Part shown: positions 9,438 to 17,730 of the stretch, piece by piece | Layout of the letters: every line of letters begins with the position of its first letter | How positions within the stretch are numbered: position 1 is the stretch's first letter | Source of the DNA: Imperialibacter roseus | GTDB taxonomy: Bacteria; Bacteroidota; Bacteroidia; Cytophagales; Cyclobacteriaceae | Length of the DNA: 64,000 nt | Reading direction: 5' to 3' | NCBI RefSeq assembly: GCF_032999765.1 | Contig: NZ_CP136051.1 | Span: forward strand, 5,226,501 to 5,290,500 | Position numbers and translations under genes: made by a program | The notes under the pieces: generated by a model | The model's input: the letters and a program-made list of their open reading frames with translations, nothing else | What the model was told of the DNA's origin: nothing | Databases searched by the model: none

Positions 9438-10970
9438 TTATGGATTAAAATCGTCATCCTCATCATCTTCCTCACCAGGGCCAGGCATGCTGAACATGCT
9501 GCTCAGCAAATCTTTGAACGACGTGCCCGTGGCCAGATGATGCTTGGAAAGCTGGCTGAATTCAGCCAGGCCATGAAGGGCAAACTCCATCAAAAAGTAT
9601 CTCAGCTTTTCGTCTGCTTGCTTATGGTATTCTTTCACCAGCTCCTTTAATCCGGGCACTCCCTCAAGCAACTTGCGATGCGCCTGCTCAGTCGATTCAT
9701 TTAATATGTCGACCATATTGCCCTCGCCAAACCAATCAGTGATTGCTTTGTAAGGGTTGGGGGCGTTTCTCTTCTTTCTTATTTCTTCCGGATTGGGAAA
9801 GTAAAGCAAAAATTGACTCCTGATCGCCTTGCCAACCAGGTTTTGCGCCACAATGCCAGGGCCTTCCTGCTCACCCTCGTAAACCAGCTCCACCTTTCCG
9901 GTGATGGAGGGAAGCACGCCGACAAAATCCCCTACCCTCACACTGGTCGATTTTTCTCCGTTGATCAGTGCCCTTCTTTCAGCCGAACTGTACATGTTTT
10001 CCATGGCAGAAATGGTCAATCTGGCCGACACGCCACTCTTCGCATCCACATACTCACTGGAGCGTGCTTCAAAGGCTATCTGCTCAATCAGATTTTTGGC
10101 AAGCTCTCCGGCACTCACAATAGCCAACTGCTCTTTCAAAACCCTTGCTTCCTGATCAGTTATCTTCCTTCCTATCTCAATAGATTTAGGATAGTGCGTA
10201 ATAATCTGGCTGTCAATCCTGTCCTTCAGCGGCGTCACTATACTTCCCCGGTTGGTATAGTCTTCGGGGTTGGCCGTGAACACAAACTGAATATCCAAAG
10301 GAAGCCTTAGTTTAAAGCCCCGAATCTGGATGTCACCCTCCTGAAGAATGTTAAAGAGCGCCACCTGTATGCGGGCCTGTAAATCCGGCAGCTCATTGAT
10401 CACAAAAATCCCTCTGTGCGACCTGGGCACAAGGCCATGATGAATCACTCTCTCGTCCGAATAGGGAAGCTTCAGCGAAGCTGCTTTTATCGGATCCACG
10501 TCTCCAATCAAGTCGGCAATGGTCACGTCGGGCGTTGCCAGTTTCTCGGTATATCTTTCATCCCGGTGCAGCCAGCTAACGGGCGTTTTATCTCCATGCT
10601 CAGCCACCAGGTCTTTGGCAAACCTTGAAATCGGGTTCAACGGATCGTCATTCAAATCTGCTCCCTCAATCACCGGAACGTATTCGTCCAGCAGCTCAAT
10701 CATTTGGCGTGCCATTCTTGTCTTGGCCTGCCCCCGTAGTCCCAGAAAGTTAATATTGTGCCTCGACAAAATGGCTCTTTCCACATCAGGAATCACCGTT
10801 TCTTCATAGCCCCATATCCCCTCAAAAACGCTCTTTTTGGCTTTGAGCCTGGCTATCAGGTTGCGCCTAAGTTCGTCTTTGATGGATTCGGGCTGGTAGC
10901 CACATGCTTTGAGCTCGCCGAGTGTATGTATTTTGCGTAGTTGCGCAGAGGAGAGATCCCTATATTTCAT
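9438..10970 (-). CDS. MoxR/ChlI-type AAA+ ATPase
   Basis: A 510-aa AAA+ ATPase related to magnesium-chelatase subunit I and sigma-54 activator folds. Walker A is GLRGQAKT at about residue 80. The Walker B region reads GIFVINELPDL, so the usual Asp is Asn while the catalytic Glu is kept. A sensor-1-like FTANPEDYTNRGSIV and an Arg-rich LKDRIDSQI follow. The C-terminus is a helical region ending in a very acidic tail (GPGEEDDEDDDFNP). There is no porphyrin-synthesis gene nearby, so a chelatase role is unlikely. The VWA partner is encoded 151 bp upstream. MoxR-VWA pairs usually act as chaperones or metal-insertion machines on a partner protein; the client here is unknown. Confidence 0.88.
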   Translation of the reverse strand: MKYRDLSSAQLRKIHTLGELKACGYQPESIKDELRRNLIARLKAKKSVFEGIWGYEETVIPDVERAILSRHNINFLGLRGQAKTRMARQMIELLDEYVPVIEGADLNDDPLNPISRFAKDLVAEHGDKTPVSWLHRDERYTEKLATPDVTIADLIGDVDPIKAASLKLPYSDERVIHHGLVPRSHRGIFVINELPDLQARIQVALFNILQEGDIQIRGFKLRLPLDIQFVFTANPEDYTNRGSIVTPLKDRIDSQIITHYPKSIEIGRKITDQEARVLKEQLAIVSAGELAKNLIEQIAFEARSSEYVDAKSGVSARLTISAMENMYSSAERRALINGEKSTSVRVGDFVGVLPSITGKVELVYEGEQEGPGIVAQNLVGKAIRSQFLLYFPNPEEIRKKRNAPNPYKAITDWFGEGNMVDILNESTEQAHRKLLEGVPGLKELVKEYHKQADEKLRYFLMEFALHGLAEFSQLSKHHLATGTSFKDLLSSMFSMPGPGEEDDEDDDFNP

Positions 10971-11121
10971 TTGTGTAAATTTTGTTTTTCAGCCGCCAAA
11001 TGGAATAGCCCTGGTAAGTCCCTTTGAGAATAAATATTCCAAGTTATAACGAATTTGTTCACTCCGTTGGGATGGTTCTCTTTATGGCTATTTCATTTGT
11101 GCTTACTAATTTTCTGGTTGG

Positions 11122-12252
11122 TTAAAATCTTTTCTTTTTGTTCCGGCGGTAATCTTCAAATATCAGTTCGCCAAGTCCCTTAAGGCTGCTGTAGTAAGCA
11201 TTGCCGTTGTTAACCATAGTGAACTCCTTCACAAACTGCTTCAAATATGGATCGGAAGCAATCATGAAGGTGGTGATAGGGATATTGAGTTTGCGGCAGG
11301 CAGCTGCCAAATCTAAAGTCTTGTTCAGAATCTTTGGATCAAGCCCGAAGCTGTTCTTATAGTACTTAATCCCTTGCTTGATACAGGTAGGCTTCCCATC
11401 TGTAATCATAAATATCTGCTTGTTCTTATTTTTCCTCCTCCGTAGCAGATCCATTGCCAACTCAAGCCCGGCAACAGTGTTGGTGTGGTAAGGCCCTACG
11501 CTAAGATACGGCAAGTCTTTTATGTCAATCTGCCAGGCATCGTTGCCAAAAACGAGTATGTCCAGCGTGTCTTTTTTGTACTTGTGCATGATCAGCTCAG
11601 AAAGCGCCATTGCCACTTTTTTCGCCGGCGTAATCCTGTCTTCTCCATACAAAATCATCGAATGGCTGATATCGATCATCAACACGGTGCTGGTCTGCGT
11701 CTTGTATTCTGTTTCCACTATCTCCAGGTCGTCTTCAGTCAACCTGAAATCCGAAAACCCGTGATTGATTTGTGCATTCTTTATAGAATCGGTCAGTGAA
11801 ATCTGCTCGAGGGTATCCCCAAATTGAAATTCTCTCCTGTCGGTGCCGGGCTCATCTCCGTGACCTGGCATAGGCGTGGCGTGATTTCCCTTGCCCGATT
11901 TCTTCAGCTTTCCGAAAATTTCCTCCAGAGAATTTCTTCGAATGGCTCTCTCCGATTTCGCCGTTATCTTAAACTCACCATCCGGCGTCTTATCAGTAAT
12001 AAACCCTTTGTTCTTAAGGTCATCTATAAAATCTCCTATGCCGTAGTCCGGATTCGTGATGGAATATTGTTTGTCGAGGTTGGTCAGCCAACTCAAAGCC
12101 TCCGAAACATCCCCCGAAGTAATTACCAGGAGCTGATGGAAAATGTTAAGCAGGTTCTCAAATTCAGTCTTCTCTTTGTCTTTGGAGGGTATATAGTCAG
12201 TAAAGCGGTAGCCTATCATGTGTTCCTTTTCGTTATAACCATTAACCAACAA
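11122..12252 (-). CDS. VWA domain protein, partner of the AAA+ ATPase
   Basis: A 376-aa cytoplasmic protein with a von Willebrand factor A domain in its C-terminal half (about residues 185-365). The metal-ion-dependent adhesion site is visible: VLMIDISHSMILYG (DxSxS-type, Asp-Ile-Ser-His-Ser), then a Thr in HTNTVAGLELA, and the downstream Asp in FMITDGKPT. The N-terminal half is helical, with SWLTNLDKQYSITNPDYGIG and a basic stretch. No signal peptide or membrane helix is present. It is the first gene of the minus-strand run VWA, AAA+, AlbA_2. Pairing with a MoxR/ChlI ATPase is the standard arrangement for BchD/CoxE-like proteins. Confidence 0.88.
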   Translation of the reverse strand: MLVNGYNEKEHMIGYRFTDYIPSKDKEKTEFENLLNIFHQLLVITSGDVSEALSWLTNLDKQYSITNPDYGIGDFIDDLKNKGFITDKTPDGEFKITAKSERAIRRNSLEEIFGKLKKSGKGNHATPMPGHGDEPGTDRREFQFGDTLEQISLTDSIKNAQINHGFSDFRLTEDDLEIVETEYKTQTSTVLMIDISHSMILYGEDRITPAKKVAMALSELIMHKYKKDTLDILVFGNDAWQIDIKDLPYLSVGPYHTNTVAGLELAMDLLRRRKNKNKQIFMITDGKPTCIKQGIKYYKNSFGLDPKILNKTLDLAAACRKLNIPITTFMIASDPYLKQFVKEFTMVNNGNAYYSSLKGLGELIFEDYRRNKKKRF

Positions 12253-12435
12253 TTAAAGTTATTGATTCAGTCCTTAACACAAAATAACTTGTTCTGTTTG
12301 AATGCTAAGTAATAATTTGTACTAATTAAATATCAAATTGTACTTTCAATATCACATTAATATTTTTCTTCTTGAATGACTTTGAATACTTAAAGTAATA
12401 CTTTAACTTATTTCTACCATTTGAGCATTATAACT

Positions 12436-12555
12436 ATGAAAGGCAGAAGAAGATTCTTTTTTACACTCGTTAAAGACCTATTCTACAAGTTTTTAGCCGA
12501 GTCAGATCAAAAAGGTACTGAGACTAACAAACACCACCACTTTAGTACACATTGA
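12436..12555 (+). CDS. possible 39-aa basic peptide
   Basis: A short open frame from the ATG at 12436 to TGA at 12553-12555. It starts MKGRRRFFFTLVKDLFYKFL and continues with a polar, His-rich end (ETNKHHHFSTH). The first 20 residues would form a basic amphipathic or membrane-associating helix. It sits alone in an otherwise empty 358-bp gap and is followed 25 bp later by a strong hairpin terminator, which fits a short independent transcript. No clear ribosome-binding site is seen, which is normal for this phylum. It could also be a chance frame; comparison with related genomes would settle it. Confidence 0.4.
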   Translation: MKGRRRFFFTLVKDLFYKFLAESDQKGTETNKHHHFSTH

Positions 12556-12579
12556 CTATTGGTGAATGTTTAACTTCAA

Positions 12580-12608
12580 AATGAAGGTCGCTTAGTGCGA
12601 CCTTCATT
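12580..12608. terminator. bidirectional hairpin terminator
   Basis: A perfect 12-bp stem (AATGAAGGTCGC paired with GCGACCTTCATT) with a 5-nt loop TTAGT. On the plus strand a T-run (CTACTTTTTT) follows at 12611-12620; it serves the short plus-strand frame and, on the other strand, the fatty acid hydroxylase gene ending at 12611. Confidence 0.8.
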
Positions 12609-12610
12609 GA

Positions 12611-13237
12611 CTACTTTTTTGGTAACGTCCCAAATACAAAATCCCAAAATGGGGATGAAACGCCGAACCCCCGGTCATCGTCCTTATAGTGGTGTATGCC
12701 GTGGTTGATCCACAGTACCTTCAGAAAGTTTTTAGGCGGTTGATAGGCATGTATGGCATAGTGCATAAAGGCATAGGTCACATACCCAAGTAAAAAGCCC
12801 GGAACAAACGCAAATGCGTACTGCTGCATCGGGATCCAGAAGATCACAAATAGCACACTTCCAATGATTAATGCGCCGGTCGGAGGCATTACGACCCTTG
12901 ATTTATCCTTAGGATATTCGTGATGAACGCCGTGCAAAGTGTATTGAATGGCATTCTTGATCTTGTTGGTCGGTGCCATATGAAACACAAAGCGGTGCAG
13001 CATATACTCAGCCAGTGTCCAGCTGAAGTAGCCAGCTACAAACAAGCTGGCAGTTTGACTGATAGAAAACCCTATTTCCATGGCCGACCAGTACAACAAA
13101 AAAGCGGCTATTGAGCAGAGTATCCCAAGTGTCACTGAATAGTGGGCCCTTGTCAGTTTTTCAAGAACAGGGTTTTTAAAAAGCTGCGTGGTACCACTGT
13201 TGTTCGGTTTTACCTTCGTTCTAACGCTTGCAGGCAT
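12611..13237 (-). CDS. fatty acid hydroxylase / sterol desaturase superfamily membrane enzyme
   Basis: A 208-aa integral membrane di-iron enzyme. The His motifs of the superfamily are all visible: HRFVFH, HGVHHEYPKD, HYAIHAY and HGIHHYKDD. Hydrophobic segments at about residues 35-55, 60-80 and 110-150 would place the active site on the cytoplasmic face. The closest described type by motif is fatty acid 2-hydroxylase, which makes 2-hydroxy fatty acids for sphingolipid or sulfonolipid-type lipids, known in Bacteroidota; a carotenoid hydroxylase of the CrtZ type is less likely because of length and spacing. It stands alone downstream of bshA, with 90 bp between them. Confidence 0.85.
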   Translation of the reverse strand: MPASVRTKVKPNNSGTTQLFKNPVLEKLTRAHYSVTLGILCSIAAFLLYWSAMEIGFSISQTASLFVAGYFSWTLAEYMLHRFVFHMAPTNKIKNAIQYTLHGVHHEYPKDKSRVVMPPTGALIIGSVLFVIFWIPMQQYAFAFVPGFLLGYVTYAFMHYAIHAYQPPKNFLKVLWINHGIHHYKDDDRGFGVSSPFWDFVFGTLPKK

Positions 13238-13327
13238 TTTTCCTTACTTCTTATTTCCAACAAAAATTTATTTTGCGCTCGAAAATTGGCTCGATTTACA
13301 ACAAAATTCCTGTCCCCTTAAATTCCA

Positions 13328-14467
13328 CTATACCGCACTTATTTTGAACGATTCCACGATTTTATTGTAAAACGACTCATACATTGGAAGGATATTCGAA
13401 ATATCGAACTCCTTGGCACGTTTAAGCGCTCCCTCTTTGAAGTTGGGTAAATTCTCGTCCTTCAAAATGTGAAGCGACTTTTTCGTCATGCTTTCAATGT
13501 CACCTATGTCACAGGTAAAGCCGGAAACGCCATCAACATTGAGCTCTGTAAGGCCACCTGTATTTGACGACACCACCGGCACTTCGCATGCCATAGCCTC
13601 CAGCGCTGCCAAACCGAAGCTCTCCTTTTCAGAAGGCATCAGAAACAAATCCGCCACTGACAGCACTTCCTCCACGTGGTCAAGCTTACCCAGGAACCTG
13701 GTGTCTTCAAACGAACATGTCTCACGGCAAAGTGCTTCTGCCTTACTTCTTTCGGGACCATCACCCACCATAAGAAGCTTCGCTGGCATCTCCTTCCTGA
13801 TACCGATGAAGATTTTTATCACATCCTCGACCCGTTTTACCTTTCTGAAATTGGAAGTGTGCACAACCAGTTTCTCTCCATTAGGGCATATAGCTTTCTT
13901 GAAGTGATCCTTCTTTTGCTTTTTGAATCGCTCGAGGTCGATAAAATTTGGAATGACTTCAATATCTTTTGTGATAGCAAAGTGCTCATAGGTTTCATCT
14001 CGCAGCGAGCTTGAAACAGCAGTTACACCATCGGACTGATTGATCGAAAACGTGACCACAGGCTCATACGACGGATCCTTACCGACCAGCGTAATATCAG
14101 TACCATGCAGCGTCGTAATCACCGGAATTTCTATCCCCTTGACCCGCAGTATCTGTTTAGCCATGTAAGCGGCCGACGCATGAGGAATAGCGTAGTGCAC
14201 ATGCAACAGGTCTAGCTTCTCGAACTGAACCACTTCCACCATTTTGCTAGCCAAAGCCAACTCATAGGGCGGATACTGGAACAAGGGATATGACTGAACG
14301 TCTACCTCGTGATAAAAAAGATTCTCATTAAAGAAATCAAGTCGTGTGGGTTGTGAATAGGTAATGAAGTGAATCCTGTGCCCCTCTTTGGCCAGGGCCT
14401 TTCCAAGCTCGGTGGCCACCACTCCGCTACCACCAAACGTGGGATAACATACTATTCCGATGTTCAT
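13328..14467 (-). CDS. bshA: N-acetyl-alpha-D-glucosaminyl L-malate synthase BshA
   Basis: A 379-aa GT4 glycosyltransferase making the first intermediate of bacillithiol from UDP-GlcNAc and malate. Diagnostic features are the N-terminus MNIGIVCYPTFGGSGVVATE, the HVHYAIPHASAAYMAK block, TTLHGTDITLVG, the SNFRKVKRVEDVI segment and the C-terminal Rossmann signature PSEKESFGLAALEAMACEVP (E-x7-E nucleotide site). The length equals that of typical BshA. The downstream edge is a 90-bp gap to the hydroxylase; the upstream neighbour is the GH3-like/beta-lactamase fusion, 12 bp away, so the two may be co-transcribed. bshB and bshC are not in this window. Confidence 0.93.
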   Translation of the reverse strand: MNIGIVCYPTFGGSGVVATELGKALAKEGHRIHFITYSQPTRLDFFNENLFYHEVDVQSYPLFQYPPYELALASKMVEVVQFEKLDLLHVHYAIPHASAAYMAKQILRVKGIEIPVITTLHGTDITLVGKDPSYEPVVTFSINQSDGVTAVSSSLRDETYEHFAITKDIEVIPNFIDLERFKKQKKDHFKKAICPNGEKLVVHTSNFRKVKRVEDVIKIFIGIRKEMPAKLLMVGDGPERSKAEALCRETCSFEDTRFLGKLDHVEEVLSVADLFLMPSEKESFGLAALEAMACEVPVVSSNTGGLTELNVDGVSGFTCDIGDIESMTKKSLHILKDENLPNFKEGALKRAKEFDISNILPMYESFYNKIVESFKISAV

Positions 14468-14479
14468 ATCTCTTGCTAA

Positions 14480-17236
14480 CTATTCACCGGAAGTAAGCTG
14501 CCAACCTAGCGACTGATAGATTACGTCCTGGATTCTTGTACGTATATTCGATTCTACGAGTTTGTTATTGTGAGCGTCCGGATGAACCCTATTGGAAAGG
14601 AAGATATAAATCAGTTCCATTTCCGGATCTACCCACACCGCCGTACCAGTAAACCCAGTATGACCATAAGTAGTTTCAGAACTCCAAAAAGAAGTATTAT
14701 TTCTTGTGAAAGAGAGGTCTTTCATGTCCCAGCCTAACGCCCGTGGAGCATTGTTAGACAGGCGCTGAGTAAACAAATCAACTGTCTTATTGTCAACATA
14801 TTGTCTGCCTCCGTAATAACCTTTTTGCAGGTGCATTTGAAGCAAAATTGCCAGTGAATTCGCATTTCCAAACAGGCCGGCATGCCCGGCTACTCCACCC
14901 ATTATCGCTGCGTTTTCATCGTGCACCGTTCCCCACACCATGTTTTTTCTGAAATAGAAGTCGAGCTCAGTTGGTGCGATCGACTGGTAAGGATAACTAC
15001 ACAAAGGCTGGAAACAAAGCCGATCCATGCCAAGAGGCTTGTACACCTCTCTGCTCACAAACTCGTCGAGTGGCATTCCGGCAACTTCCTCCACTAGTTT
15101 TTGGATGACCATGAACCCAAGGTCACTGTATTTGTAGGTGTAAACTGAATCTTTTGGCCCTAAGGTCATCAAATCCGTCTGCAAGGTCCATCGCCAAACA
15201 GAGTCCTTCATAGCCGGAGTTGAGTACATGCCGGGCAGAATCTCCATAGAAAATTCTTCGCCAGCGGAGGCGTTGAAGAACATAGGGTCAAGTATCTTCT
15301 TTCTTTTGCTTTCGTAAGATCGCTGCCAAAAAGGAATGTAGGGCTTGAGCCCAGCCTGGTGAAGCAGCACATCCTCCACAATCAGCCTCTCTTTGTTTGT
15401 GTCTAGCGTACTCTTAATGTAGGCTCCAAGGTTGGATTTAATATCGATTTTTCCCTGATCCACCAAAATCATCAACGCCTGTAAAGTGGCACTCACCTTG
15501 GTCAACGAAGCAAGGTCATAAAGTGTCTCGTTGGTAACAGGCATCAGGCTGTCGTAGCTCAGGTAGCCAAAGGACTTTTCGTAAAGCACCACGCCACCTT
15601 TGGCTACTAAAATCTGACAGCCGGGAGTGGCCTTGTCTGCAATGGCTTTTATCGCAATGCTGTCCACCACATTGAGTCCTTTAATGGTTCTCATCCATGG
15701 CTCTCCATACTTTAGCCTGGCAAGCGACGCTGTTGAAGATGCATTGGCAAAAAGCTCTTTCGACCCATTCCATTTACCTGAGTAACCATAGGCCCCAAAA
15801 AGAAGCTGTGGTGCCAGCCGCTCCGCCTGTTCGCCGCCCACAGGGTGGTAGCTTATGTGTTCAATGCCTGCAAACAACTCAAGGTTTTCGCTCAACCCCA
15901 AAAGCACCAACGTAACCTTCGTCCGCTCTTTTTGCAGCTTGATAAAAAAAACCAGCAGCCTGGCTTGCTCCTCGTGGCTCAGGGCATCGAACCACGCCAG
16001 ATCGATAGCGGCGATGTAATTGTCGAAATGAGCGATTTGCCAGGCTGGCATTTCTGAGCTCATCAACCCACTGGGAAAGGCAAATTCTGTTACGGACGCA
16101 TACTTGTGAATATGCTCAAGAAAATCCTTGCTCACATTACCAAAAGAGGATGTTGCAAAGGATTGATTTTCCAGTTTTTTAAACGGAATCAAGGACTCAG
16201 CATTTGTCAGAAGCGTAGCAGACTTCAAATTCAGTTGAAAAGCAAATGACCTTTCAGCTGTGTTGCCTGCGGCTGTCACAAAGTTCTCAGGCTGGCTTCG
16301 GAGCAGGAGTCGCTGCAATTTCCATTGCGAAATTTTGCCGATCACCGCTTTTTGTTTCTTGTATTTAATCTTGGCATCAACAAGCCTTGCCGACTCGTGA
16401 AATGCCTGCCCCGGCGACACGAAAAGAAAATCAGCAACAGGGTTCTTCAAGTCTTGATTCCAGGCCTTTTCTGATGGGTAAGAGGCGAATGTGATTGGAT
16501 GGTAGCTAAACTCCTTAGCCAGGAATTTAGTCGCCTCGTAGCCGTTTTCGAAAGCCACTGGCTGATTTTGGAGAGAACTAATATTGATCCCCCTAATTTC
16601 GGCATCCTTGGACAGGCTGAGCTCTTCGGTTAAAGGAAGTCTTGACTCACCAAACGCACTGGATGAGAAATTACCCACAACATCAATCCCTCCTTCGGTG
16701 AGACCTTTCAGATAAGCAACGGCAGACTGTTTTACAGCTTCGGGCTGCTCACCATAGCCTTGCCAAAAAGAAAGTCGAAAGAGGTCTATCATCACAAAAT
16801 CAACGCCTGCAGCACGTAACAGAGCTGCGTCACGTGAGGCCGCTTTTCTTGTCAAATCGTCGTCAGCCACTGCTGCCAGCACCGACGGTGGTGTGAGGCC
16901 AAGGTTGCGATAGGTTTTTTGATCAGCGGCACTGAGATTGAGCCCGATCAACAATTGATGTTCCGTGCCTTCTTCAACCAAGTCGATGTGAGCTGCAATT
17001 TCGGAAAGTAAGTGGTGCGGCTGGTATAAAATACCTCCAAGTTCCCTTTGATTCAGAAATTGTAAAATAGAGTCGTTTTGCGATCTTCTATCAACCTCCT
17101 CCAGCGTCAACATCCACCTCTGTGTCACTATTTCACCGAAAACTTCCTGTTCGCCCCATGCATGTGCCCTGACTCCAAAGTGCATCAGCACCAGGCAAAG
17201 TAGGGTTATTGAGGCCGTGTAAAGTTTTTGGAACAT
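14480..17236 (-). CDS. GH3-like (degenerate) and serine beta-lactamase-like fusion protein
   Basis: A 918-aa exported protein (signal MFQKLYTASITLLCLVLMHF then GVRAHAWG). Residues about 45-520 follow the fold order of a GH3 beta-N-acetylglucosaminidase, with remnants such as GVDFVMIDLF and QLLFGAYG, but the catalytic KHFPGHG signature is absent; the equivalent stretch is VDVVGNFSSSAFGESRLPLT. Residues about 545-905 are an intact class C beta-lactamase/PBP4*-like serine hydrolase: S577-L-T-K580, the YSD triad and HTGFTG in place of KTG. Bacteroidota often fuse an active NagZ-like GH3 to this hydrolase; here only the second half looks active. A role in cell-wall peptide or amide-ester turnover in the periplasm is plausible. 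Confidence 0.87.
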   Translation of the reverse strand: MFQKLYTASITLLCLVLMHFGVRAHAWGEQEVFGEIVTQRWMLTLEEVDRRSQNDSILQFLNQRELGGILYQPHHLLSEIAAHIDLVEEGTEHQLLIGLNLSAADQKTYRNLGLTPPSVLAAVADDDLTRKAASRDAALLRAAGVDFVMIDLFRLSFWQGYGEQPEAVKQSAVAYLKGLTEGGIDVVGNFSSSAFGESRLPLTEELSLSKDAEIRGINISSLQNQPVAFENGYEATKFLAKEFSYHPITFASYPSEKAWNQDLKNPVADFLFVSPGQAFHESARLVDAKIKYKKQKAVIGKISQWKLQRLLLRSQPENFVTAAGNTAERSFAFQLNLKSATLLTNAESLIPFKKLENQSFATSSFGNVSKDFLEHIHKYASVTEFAFPSGLMSSEMPAWQIAHFDNYIAAIDLAWFDALSHEEQARLLVFFIKLQKERTKVTLVLLGLSENLELFAGIEHISYHPVGGEQAERLAPQLLFGAYGYSGKWNGSKELFANASSTASLARLKYGEPWMRTIKGLNVVDSIAIKAIADKATPGCQILVAKGGVVLYEKSFGYLSYDSLMPVTNETLYDLASLTKVSATLQALMILVDQGKIDIKSNLGAYIKSTLDTNKERLIVEDVLLHQAGLKPYIPFWQRSYESKRKKILDPMFFNASAGEEFSMEILPGMYSTPAMKDSVWRWTLQTDLMTLGPKDSVYTYKYSDLGFMVIQKLVEEVAGMPLDEFVSREVYKPLGMDRLCFQPLCSYPYQSIAPTELDFYFRKNMVWGTVHDENAAIMGGVAGHAGLFGNANSLAILLQMHLQKGYYGGRQYVDNKTVDLFTQRLSNNAPRALGWDMKDLSFTRNNTSFWSSETTYGHTGFTGTAVWVDPEMELIYIFLSNRVHPDAHNNKLVESNIRTRIQDVIYQSLGWQLTSGE

Positions 17237-17272
17237 TGATCTTTTGATCTGTGTTAATCCTAAAATATAACC

Positions 17273-17280
17273 TAACTTTG
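17273..17280 (+). promoter_or_regulatory. -7 box of probable promoter for the mutL operon
   Basis: TAACTTTG matches the Bacteroidota primary-sigma -7 consensus TAnnTTTG. It lies 87 bp before the first gene of the mutL operon. No convincing -33 TTG sits at the ideal distance; TTTTG at 17242 is too far away. Confidence 0.45.
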
Positions 17281-17367
17281 TTTTAAAACGTAAAGATTTT
17301 ATTCACCCTTCTGCACACAGTAGCAAAAGCGGTACCAAATTTTGAAGAACGGAAGACCTGCTTTATT

Positions 17368-17727
17368 ATGAGAATTCCTTCAATTATTCGCCTGCCAAGG
17401 TATAAGAACTTTGATTATACACCAAGACACTACGATCCTGTCAAGGAAGATATCGAAGAGCGCACCAGAAAAATAAAGAATGATATGAATGAGGATGCCG
17501 AAAGTGGCACTACCTCCAGCATTGCCGGAGCATTCAGAAGAAAAACGGGCTCATCGTTCACAGGCACCAATTACTCCACGTCGCTCCTCCAGCTCGTCAT
17601 TGCTGTGATCCTGCTCGGTGGGTTTGTTGGCTATCTTTTTTACGGCAATCAGGTATTTTACTTCTTAATGCTAGGTGTTCCTGTTTACCTTTACTTTCGC
17701 TTCAGAGGTATCTTTTTCAAAAAATAG
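17368..17727 (+). CDS. small membrane protein upstream of mutL
   Basis: A 119-aa protein with a charged N-terminal half (FDYTPRHYDPVKEDIEERTR and a short coiled-coil-like region) and two hydrophobic segments near residues 73-90 and 93-110 (LVIAVILLGGFVGYLFYG and FYFLMLGVPVYLYFRF), ending in basic FKK. It is therefore a two-helix inner-membrane protein with a cytoplasmic N-terminus. It is 3 bp upstream of mutL and is the first gene of the operon with two rhomboid genes. Its function is not known; the composition and location suggest a lineage-conserved gene rather than a chance frame. Confidence 0.75.
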   Translation: MRIPSIIRLPRYKNFDYTPRHYDPVKEDIEERTRKIKNDMNEDAESGTTSSIAGAFRRKTGSSFTGTNYSTSLLQLVIAVILLGGFVGYLFYGNQVFYFLMLGVPVYLYFRFRGIFFKK

Positions 17728-17730
17728 CAA

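Noticed and set aside
9438-12252. Magnesium chelatase for chlorophyll synthesis
   Set aside because: The ATPase and VWA genes resemble BchI and BchD, but there is no BchH subunit or any porphyrin gene nearby.
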